A stretch of 11,943 nucleotides of DNA, from contig JAISDH010000393.1 of the NCBI GenBank assembly GCA_031264975.1, positions 1 through 11,943 on the forward strand, written 5' to 3'. This stretch comes from Bacteroidales bacterium (GTDB taxonomy: Bacteria; Bacteroidota; Bacteroidia; Bacteroidales; WCHB1-69). Position 1 is the first letter of the stretch, and every line of letters starts with the position of its first letter. Below the pieces are notes generated by a model. It worked only from the letters and a program-made list of their open reading frames with translations. It was not told the DNA's origin and did no database searches. A program made the position numbers and the translations under genes. Below, in pieces: positions 7,434-11,943 of the stretch.

Positions 7434-7538
7434 GTAGAGCAAGTCATCCCCTCCTACTCAACTTCGTAGCGAGTTGAACTACTACGCAGTCCTCTAATAT
7501 AGCCAATACCTTGGGCTGCGCTCCGCTTGCGCCGAAGT
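7401..7538. repeat. Small inverted-repeat element (32-bp arms, 74-bp core)
   Basis: The arm at 7401-7432 and the inverted arm at 7507-7538 agree at about 28 of 32 positions; both contain cggcgcaagcg. The 74-bp core holds a second hairpin (tcaact at 7458-7463, agttga at 7472-7477, 8-base loop). The left arm supplies the last ten codons and TAG of the 597-aa protein, and the right arm is read through by the opposing open frame. The abrupt rise in GC at 7401 suggests insertion into the end of the operon. There is no T-run, so it is a poor intrinsic terminator. A MITE-like or REP-like element is the best description; a target duplication is not visible. Confidence 0.65.
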
Positions 7539-7923
7539 CATAGAATTTGTACGGCAGTCTGCAATGCACAAATTCCTCCTGATGCCGGTTGTCGCGTATT
7601 ATGTATATAGCGCTTTCAGTACCTAGTACGGATTGTCCGAGTCCATGTCGAACGGATAATTTATTCAATCGTTCAGGGACAGCGTGATTGTGCCGTCTTA
7701 TTCTTTGTATACGTAGATTTTCAGGCCTTCTTCCTAATTTGGTTACAATTTGGTAGGCGTTTTCTTTTACTACCTGTTCGTAAATTAGGATGTATCCGGT
7801 GTGGAAATCGAATCCCAAAGGCAGCGCTTCCTGATTGCCTACTTCCAGCGCTATCTGCCTGAATCGGGAGTTTACCGGCAGTATAATATGGGGGAGGTCA
7901 TTGATAAAATCTTCGTTTTTGTA
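7444..7923 (-). pseudogene. Open frame without a start codon, probable gene remnant
   Basis: The minus strand is open for 159 codons from just after a TAG (7924-7926) to TGA (7444-7446). It contains no ATG at all; the only plausible start is TTG at 7818. The translation includes 'LPLGFDFHTGYILIYEQVV' and 'EEFVHCRLPYKFYDF', which look protein-like, and codon choice resembles the host rather than the AT-rich operon, but I do not recognise a family. The opposite strand also has a protein-like stretch (7789-7950, 'RFLIAYFQRYLPESGVY', 'YNMGEVIDKIF') bounded by stops on both sides. At most one of these is real, and neither is intact. The 3' end runs through the right arm of the small inverted repeat. 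I treat this as decayed coding sequence of unknown origin. Confidence 0.4.
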
Positions 7924-7974
7924 CTACGAGGCAAAATCGTTTATATATAATATAGGTATATATAGGGGATACGG

Positions 7975-8273
7975 ACCAATTGTGGCTCACCTGCAAAATC
8001 CTGTTTTTATCGCCCCATTCAGGTGGTTTACGTATACTGCTTCCACCTTTCATCATATGCTTGAAACCCTTTCCAGAAGCGGGAAGCAGGGTGAAACGTC
8101 GCCCTTCCACCTATTCGCTTACGTTCGGGATAAGCAGATAGTAGGATTAAGGAAGGATTATCTACCCATACAAGTATTTTTTTTACCTCTTCTTTCAGCT
8201 TTCAGCCGGCTTGTAAATGATTGTGTATAAATGGATATGGCTGAAAGAACGAGCCTTCAGTTTGCTTTCAGCC
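7975..8273 (+). repeat. Left arm of a large two-module inverted repeat
   Basis: Two modules recur in inverted orientation on the right. Module A (7975-8112) matches 8675-8817, sharing ggctcacctgcaaaa, cgtatactgcttccacct and ggtgaaacgtcg with scattered changes and small gaps. Module B (8158-8273) matches 8451-8564 at over 90%, including 52 identical bases (8188-8239 against 8485-8536). The segment between modules (8113-8157) has no partner of the same length on the right (8565-8674), so the arms have diverged by insertion, deletion or replacement. A reading frame crosses this region on the plus strand (7835-8230), but it follows the repeat and shows no protein-like pattern. Confidence 0.8.
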
Positions 8274-8320
8274 AAAAAATATGGGTTGGCGAAAGAGTGA
8301 GCGTTCCTTCAAAAAAAAAT

Positions 8321-8430
8321 CATCACGATGTCTTGAGTAAAACATCACGAAGTCTTTGGAAAAACAGTACGATATCTTCAGTAAACCATTGAGAAGACTT
8401 TTTTATATCATTGGGAAGACTTTTTTTCTT
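8321..8430. repeat. Five degenerate 22-bp tandem repeats
   Basis: Units at 8321-8342, 8343-8364, 8365-8386, 8387-8408 and 8409-8430, with no spacers. The shared core is about cat..cgaagtctt followed by an A- or T-rich tail. Units 1 and 2 agree at 18 of 22 positions, and units 4 and 5 also at 18 of 22; the ends are therefore more alike within pairs than across. The array lies in the loop between the two arms of the large inverted repeat, almost at its centre of symmetry (about 8362). A 22-bp period equals two DNA turns and is reminiscent of iterons or protein-binding arrays, but no replication gene is nearby. Confidence 0.75.
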
Positions 8431-8450
8431 TTCGCTCTACTCTGATTTCC

Positions 8451-8817
8451 GGCTGAAACGAAACTGAAGGGTTGTTCTTTCAGTCATATCCATTTATACA
8501 CAATCATTTACAAGCCGGCTGAAAGCTGAAAGAAGAAGTAAAAAAAGTACTTGTATGGGGATAATTGTGGGGTGAAAACAGAAATCCGAAACGGATTTTT
8601 GAAGGAACACTCACTGGTTATACCGAGCTCAGGTTGTGAATTGTCAATCGGTGAGCGGTGAAAGGAAACTTTACGGGTGGAAGGACGACGTTTCACCTTA
8701 TATCCCGCTTTGAAAGCGGGTTTCAGGCATATGTTGGAAGGTGGAAGCAGTATACGCAAACTACCTGAATGAGGCGATAAAAACACAGGTTTTTGCAGGT
8801 GAGCCCCAATTGTTGGT
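8451..8817 (-). repeat. Right arm of the large two-module inverted repeat
   Basis: The inverted counterpart of 7975-8273: module B at 8451-8564 and module A at 8675-8817, separated by 110 bases found only here. That insert contains gaaggaacactcact, whose inverse (with one change) also occurs at about 8296-8310 beside the tandem array, so sub-elements have been shuffled. With the left arm, a transcript could fold into a hairpin with a stem of about 115 bp or more. A minus-strand open frame at 8508-8786 lies wholly within the repeat and is not considered a gene. Confidence 0.8.
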
Positions 8818-8998
8818 TTAGTTTGAGCTTCTCCGTTTCCAGCACCAACTCTGTATCGTAATACAACAATTCGTTAACCAATAAATCCTTTTCGATAAAG
8901 TCGGCCAGCGGAATACCAAAATATTTCAGATACCCGATATGCTTGCCAACCACGCTGATATTTATAGTTTGGGTGATGTAATAGGCAGTTCCGGACAT
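8723..8998 (-). pseudogene. Truncated gene remnant running into the inverted repeat
   Basis: From an ATG at 8996-8998 the minus strand reads 91 codons. The first 60 or so look like genuine protein ('GKHIGYLKYFGIPLADFIEK', 'LLVNELLYYDTELVLETEKL') with host-like codon choice. After about 8818 the frame enters module A of the inverted repeat and becomes Cys-rich low-quality sequence ('LTCKNLCFYRLIQVVCVY'), ending at TAG. The family is not recognised. Upstream codons (to 9082) overlap a remnant on the opposite strand and are unlikely to belong to it. The simplest reading is a fragment of a larger gene joined to repeat DNA. Confidence 0.4.
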
Positions 8999-9183
8999 TA
9001 AGCCTACTCGTGCGGGATGTCGTTCTGAAAGTATATCAGAATTATATAGCAAGCACCGCCATGCAGGATGCGTATCGTACAAACTCCCCGTTCAAATTGC
9101 AAGGTTCTTACCGCGATATGAACAAGATGGCCGGCAAGATTGTTCTTCTAATTAGAGGGGAAAAGAATGATGAGTTTCGATAA
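8977..9183 (+). pseudogene. Remnant resembling the C-terminal part of a Bacteroidetes AAA ATPase
   Basis: The plus strand is open from just after a TGA (8974-8976) to TAA (9181-9183). The middle part reads 'VVLKVYQNYIAS', 'MQDAYRTNSPFKLQGSYRDM' and 'NKMAGKI'. The 'PPFKLQGSYRxMNKMAEKI'-like string is, as far as I recall, typical of the C-terminal half of a large Bacteroidetes ATPase annotated as a DNA-repair ATPase (DUF3686-containing). After 'AGKI' the sequence turns into unrelated codons and stops, so the rest is lost. The only ATG in frame is at 9061. It faces the minus-strand remnant at 8723-8998 head to head, indicating rearrangement. It is too short to be functional. Confidence 0.45.
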
Positions 9184-9720
9184 GCAAAACATCCCGTACG
9201 GCAAATCGTCGGACATAGAAACAAAAAAGAGCCGGAGTAAGCAAAAAGTGCCTAACTTTACGGCGAATTTGAACATTTATTCGTAACGTTTCATTTCACT
9301 TGATTCTATTTAACCTCATTTAATCAGGAAAAATAAGAAAGGGAGCCCTAAAGTTCCCTTTCATTTTATGTATGAGGTGAGAATTTCTGACGCATAAATT
9401 AAATCTTTGCTCTAACTTTAATCTGTTAAAGTGATAATACGATTAAAAACACTATTTATGTGAAAACGAACAGTGTGATTATAAATCATTTGCTAACAGT
9501 CTGTTCGCCGGACTTCGAGAGGACTTAGGTAACGATTTGGGACCGTTTTTATTTCGATGTTTAGCGGTGCAATAGTGTCAAATAACTCCCGGTAACGGAG
9601 ATAAACATTCCTCTCGAAATTGTACTCATTCTCGACAGATCTTTTTACCCTCGTGCTGTTTTGGACTTCTCTTGCCGCACTATCCCATTGCCCGTTGGTA
9701 GCGTTTAATGCTCTGTATTT
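9184..9720. other. Gene-free stretch between remnants and the cyclase operon
   Basis: No convincing gene. It holds a hairpin with terminator character at 9337-9366 and a small perfect palindrome (actttaa, 4-base loop tctg, ttaaagt) at 9415-9432. A minus-strand open frame at 9493-9768 has its start inside the terminator of the neighbouring operon and no recognisable protein pattern, although its C-terminal half ('NVYLRYRELFDTIAPLNIEI') could be a decayed fragment. Confidence 0.5.
9337..9366. terminator. Possible bidirectional terminator hairpin
   Basis: gaaaggga (9337-9344) pairs perfectly with tccctttc (9355-9362) around a 10-base loop; A-rich sequence lies before it and attttat after it, so it could end transcripts from either side. 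The T-run is short, so this is a modest candidate. No intact gene directly adjoins it. Confidence 0.45.
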
Positions 9721-9773
9721 AAAAAAGATATGCAAGATTAGAACCGCGAAGCAGCTACGACCTTGCATATCTT
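9721..9773 (-). terminator. Intrinsic terminator of the GIY-YIG/cyclase operon
   Basis: Read on the minus strand, aagatatgcaag (9773-9762) pairs perfectly with cttgcatatctt (9736-9725) across a 25-base loop, and the second arm runs directly into six consecutive T (9726-9721). It starts about 57 bases after the cyclase stop codon. A 12-bp stem plus T-run is a textbook Rho-independent terminator, and it closes the two-gene operon. Confidence 0.8.
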
Positions 9774-9829
9774 ATTCAATACAGCACCTTTGCGAACAAC
9801 TGGCGAAGGGACTGTAATTCATAAATAGT

Positions 9830-10582
9830 CTACGAATTTTCTGCACTTATAGTTTGCCATTCATTATCATCACTATCTACAACTTTTCTTGTGTTATCTA
9901 CATAAATACGAGGAGCTCCTGAAACACTTTCTTCTATTTTATCAAGCCATTTATTTACTGATTCTTTAATATTACCAGGACTCAATTTTTTATCCAGAAG
10001 GTGCCAAGAGAGATGATAATGTGATGTTTTACCTTTCTTTAAGTTTACCTCTGTTTTTGTATATGGCTTTTTCTCCCCCATATATTTCTTCACTGTTTGT
10101 TCCGCAGAATGATGCACAACGATTCCATAGTAATATATCTCCTCGTGTAACTGATAGGCTTCAACCAATGGTAATCCAAAGTAAATCTGATTCTCCTTAT
10201 CATAAGTAAAATTTCCTTGTGCGAGTACCCCTTTTATTGGAAATCCAAGACTTATCGCTGATTGCATCAGACATATTGCTGCTTTGCTAATTAGATTAAA
10301 CATTTTCTCGTCAGTGCCATTTACAACAATAAGAGTTGAATCCGAAAACTGAACACTTCTAAGATGTCCACCCGTTTGCAGGGGCTTTATTCTATTCTCC
10401 CATGCTTGTTTAAACTTCAATAACTCTGTTTTCAAGTCGTTATGGTTGTTCTTCGTTACTCTGTGAGAAAAGCCCATAATATCAGCATATAGAATCAACC
10501 TGTCAGCGTCATCTTCCCATGCTATCGATTTGGCAGAAATCTCATTGACCCGAGATTTAGGTTGTGCTTGTTTGTCTGCCAT
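9830..10582 (-). CDS. Class III nucleotide-cyclase-like protein, resembling PycC of Pycsar defence systems
   Basis: A 250-aa soluble protein. The cyclase-like core shows 'LILYADIMGFSHRV' with the first metal aspartate (D34), 'VQFSDSTLIVV' with the second (D81), 'GFPIKGVLAQGNF' (usually RGAIA.G; Arg is Lys117 here) and 'IYFGLPLVEAYQLHEE' (about 133-148), matching the order and spacing of PycC-type single-domain pyrimidine cyclases. These make cCMP or cUMP on phage infection and activate a neighbouring effector. Both metal-binding residues are kept, so catalysis is plausible. Base specificity cannot be read. No membrane segment is seen. The start ATG at 10582 lies 3 bp after the GIY-YIG stop, so the genes are co-transcribed and probably co-translated, and a strong terminator follows. 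Alternatives are a generic adenylate/guanylate cyclase-like protein of unknown role or a catalytically dead binding protein. Family membership is fairly sure; the defence role is inferred. Confidence 0.75.
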   Translation of the reverse strand: MADKQAQPKSRVNEISAKSIAWEDDADRLILYADIMGFSHRVTKNNHNDLKTELLKFKQAWENRIKPLQTGGHLRSVQFSDSTLIVVNGTDEKMFNLISKAAICLMQSAISLGFPIKGVLAQGNFTYDKENQIYFGLPLVEAYQLHEEIYYYGIVVHHSAEQTVKKYMGEKKPYTKTEVNLKKGKTSHYHLSWHLLDKKLSPGNIKESVNKWLDKIEESVSGAPRIYVDNTRKVVDSDDNEWQTISAENS

Positions 10583-10585
10583 TGT

Positions 10586-11005
10586 CTAGTTTATTCTAAA
10601 ATTCAAATATTGCATAAAGGAGCATTCCCCCTCCAAATGAAATTCCGCAGGATCATAATTAAATTTATCTTTACAAGCATCATTCAATTTAGGCTGTTGG
10701 GCAAAGATTAAAGCATTTTCCACAATATCTAAACTGTCTTTTTCTACTTCGGCCGCAGAATAACATAAAGTTTCACCATTCTTGCATTCTTTTAAGAAAA
10801 CATCTCGTTTTTCATGTTTTTCGATGCGGTCACGAATGTTCTCCGCTTGTCCAATATACATCAATTCAAGAAGCTTAACAGTGTTCGCTTCTTGATTATA
10901 AACACACTTGTACACCAAATAACTTCCTGAAAAATCGGGAAGTTCTGGTCGGTTGTTGTCTAGCCAATAACCCTTAAAACTTAGATTGTATTCTTTCAAA
11001 TCCAT
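10586..11005 (-). CDS. Single-domain GIY-YIG nuclease-like protein, partner of the cyclase-like protein
   Basis: A 139-aa protein. The GIY-YIG core is visible: 'GSYLVYK' (residues 27-33, the GIY strand), 'LMYIGQAENIRDRIEKH' with YIG at 50-52 and the helix Arg at 58/60, then 'IVENALIFAQQPKLND' with the metal-binding Glu96 and a conserved Asn108. All catalytic positions seem present, so DNA or RNA cleavage is possible. Residues 110-139 form a short tail with no known domain; there is no room for a separate cyclic-nucleotide-binding domain. I chose ATG at 11005 over TTG at 11017 because the TTG overlaps a TATATTTG promoter box. It is the first gene of a two-gene operon, and the 3-bp gap to the cyclase gene argues that the two proteins work together. 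The nuclease could be the toxic effector; a housekeeping or homing role is less likely. Confidence 0.8.
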   Translation of the reverse strand: MDLKEYNLSFKGYWLDNNRPELPDFSGSYLVYKCVYNQEANTVKLLELMYIGQAENIRDRIEKHEKRDVFLKECKNGETLCYSAAEVEKDSLDIVENALIFAQQPKLNDACKDKFNYDPAEFHLEGECSFMQYLNFRIN

Positions 11006-11014
11006 TTTAATTTG

Positions 11015-11022
11015 CAAATATA
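11015..11022 (-). promoter_or_regulatory. TATATTTG -7 box immediately before the GIY-YIG gene
   Basis: An exact TAnnTTTG match on the minus strand, ending only 10 bases before the ATG at 11005, so transcription from it would give a leader of about 5 bases or a leaderless mRNA. No TTTG sits at 19-bp spacing (one is 12 bp away). The upstream box at 11085-11092 is an alternative. Confidence 0.4.
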
Positions 11023-11487
11023 CGTAGATATCTTCAAATCTCTGTTATCTCGATAGAAATAACATTAAATTCCTCATCTGCATTCAAAGATACGAAATAT
11101 TTGAATGTCACTCCCAGATTATCTCTTTAAACCTTTACTTTGATTTATTTGCGGCTTGGGAGCGGGTCTGATATGAGGTCTTACGTTTAAGGTAGAAACC
11201 CACTTTCACGTCTGTTATAATTAACTCTTTTTGCAGGTTACAAAATTAACTGCTATAGAGCTATTATCGATACGCAAAAGATTGTAAATCAGATAATAAC
11301 AGATCGATTTCGACAATAAATCGACGTACCCATCAGCACCACCGTCGAAATATGCCGAAACCTTTCTTCTTCCAAGGAAAATCTGTTATCTGAATACTAT
11401 CTGACGATAAAGAAACAGGTAACGCATTAGGATGTCTGAGAAATTAATGCGAAGGCCTCCGGTGATCACTTTCCTATTGCTATCTTA
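11023..11487. other. Intergenic region between ahpF and the GIY-YIG/cyclase operon
   Basis: No gene is visible on either strand. Besides the operator-like repeat at 11081-11107, it contains tctgttatct at 11041-11050, atctgttatctg at 11381-11392 and a related inverted copy at 11290-11304 with a 3-base insertion. A weak hairpin (cgcatta 11423-11429, taatgcg 11445-11451) and a gtgatcac palindrome (11462-11469) lie just beyond the ahpF stop but lack a T-run. No tRNA-like fold was noticed. Confidence 0.55.
11081..11107 (-). promoter_or_regulatory. Alternative -7 box inside an operator-like inverted repeat
   Basis: cattcaaa (11081-11088) and tttgaatg (11100-11107) form a perfect 8-bp inverted repeat with an 11-base spacer. 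It overlaps TATCTTTG on the minus strand (11085-11092), an exact -7 consensus. Transcription would start near 11080 with a leader of about 75 bases. A -33 TTTG is not seen at normal spacing. The overlap suggests a repressor site controlling the GIY-YIG/cyclase operon. Confidence 0.4.
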
Positions 11488-11943
11488 TTACGCCAGGGCG
11501 CCGCGTATGCGGTCTTCAAAGGCGCTCAGGGCGGCTTTGGCTCCATCTCCCATGGCTATGATTATTTGTTTGTAGGGGGTTGTTGCCACATCGCCGGCGG
11601 CATAGATTCCGGGGACGTTTGTGCGGCAGTGCGTATCTGTTTCAATTTCTCCGAAACGGTTGGTGTTGACTATCTCTTTAAATATTCCGCTGTTCGGGGT
11701 GAGGCCGATCTGTACAAAGATGCCATCGAGTTCCTTTATGTATTCTTGTCCTGTTACTCTGTCTTTTACTTTTATTCCGGTTACTTTTTCGCCGTTACCC
11801 ATCACTTCGGTGGTTTGGGCGCTGAGGATTATCTTTATATTGGGTTGGCTTTTTGCTTTTTCCTGCAATACCTTGTCGGCTTTTAACTCATCGAGAAATT
11901 CAAAGACGGTTACTTCCGAGCAAATCCCCGACAGGTCGATAGC
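11488..11943 (-). CDS. ahpF: Alkyl hydroperoxide reductase subunit F, C-terminal part (5' end outside window)
   Basis: Open from the window edge (first codon at 11943-11941) to TAA at 11488-11490, giving the last 151 residues. The sequence matches the thioredoxin-reductase-like half of AhpF: 'VTVFEFLDELKADKVLQEKA' is distinctive of AhpF rather than TrxB, followed by 'GIFVQIGLTPNS', and the FAD-binding C-terminal motif 'TNVPGIYAAGDVATTPYKQI' with 'AMGDGAKAALSAFEDRI'. AhpF is a cytoplasmic flavoprotein that passes electrons from NADH to the peroxidase AhpC. The CxxC and NAD-binding motifs lie outside the window. ahpC usually precedes ahpF, so it would be expected further right. The tail is intact. 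Confidence 0.9.
   Translation of the reverse strand, partial: AIDLSGICSEVTVFEFLDELKADKVLQEKAKSQPNIKIILSAQTTEVMGNGEKVTGIKVKDRVTGQEYIKELDGIFVQIGLTPNSGIFKEIVNTNRFGEIETDTHCRTNVPGIYAAGDVATTPYKQIIIAMGDGAKAALSAFEDRIRGALA

Noticed and set aside
7401..7538. Intrinsic terminator of the ABC operon
   Set aside because: The arms are long and separated by 74 bases, with no following T-run; the repeat fits a mobile or REP-like element better.
7835..8230. Plus-strand 131-codon open frame across the left arm
   Set aside because: Most of it lies within the repeat modules, the translation lacks domain-like pattern, and the inverted copy does not preserve the same frame.
8321..8430. CRISPR array
   Set aside because: The 22-bp units are contiguous with no spacers and are degenerate, and no cas genes are present.
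8508..8786. Minus-strand 92-codon open frame in the right arm
   Set aside because: Entirely repeat sequence, with a low-complexity Phe/Tyr-rich end; not preserved in the other copy.
7975..8817. Insertion sequence with its own transposase
   Set aside because: No transposase-like frame (DDE, HUH or serine/tyrosine recombinase motifs) is visible between or beside the arms.
9493..9768. Minus-strand 91-codon open frame downstream of the cyclase gene
   Set aside because: Its start lies inside the 12-bp stem of the operon terminator and the first third reads as low-quality sequence. The later part could be a decayed fragment but has no recognisable family.

Overview
The window looks like a chromosome segment from a Bacteroidales bacterium (Bacteroides/Parabacteroides-like). 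Three things point there: the core genes (a RelA/SpoT tail, an HD-type CCA tRNA nucleotidyltransferase, an AhpF tail), a DUF4143-type ATPase, and Bacteroidetes promoters with TTTG at -33 and TAnnTTTG at -7. The two ends are moderate-GC housekeeping sequence. The middle is accessory DNA of several different compositions.

Layout. (1) 1-2974: the end of a (p)ppGpp synthetase/hydrolase gene converges on the CCA-adding enzyme gene. Next comes a AAA+/DUF4143 ATPase gene whose promoter is covered by four 13-bp operator-like sites in alternating orientation. (2) 3130-7433: a strikingly AT-rich four-gene operon with overlapping genes and a good promoter. It encodes a membrane-anchored SsuA/THI5-like binding protein, an SsuB/TauB-like ATPase, a permease, and a 597-aa protein with two N-terminal membrane helices and a C-terminal alpha/beta-hydrolase-like domain whose nucleophile elbow carries Cys instead of Ser. 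(3) 7401-9720: a repeat-rich stretch without a clear intact gene. It has a 32-bp inverted repeat that supplies the last codons and stop of the 597-aa protein, then gene remnants, then a large two-module inverted repeat around five degenerate 22-bp tandem units, then more remnants facing each other. (4) 9721-11022, minus strand: a compact two-gene operon. A single-domain GIY-YIG nuclease is followed 3 bp later by a class III nucleotide-cyclase-like protein resembling the PycC cyclases of Pycsar anti-phage systems, and the operon ends at a strong intrinsic terminator. (5) 11023-11487: a non-coding gap. (6) 11488-11943: the 3' end of ahpF.

The two most interesting units are the GIY-YIG plus cyclase operon, a candidate defence module with an unusual effector, and the ABC-transporter operon with its membrane-anchored hydrolase-like fourth gene. 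All family assignments come from motifs read by eye; no database search was run.
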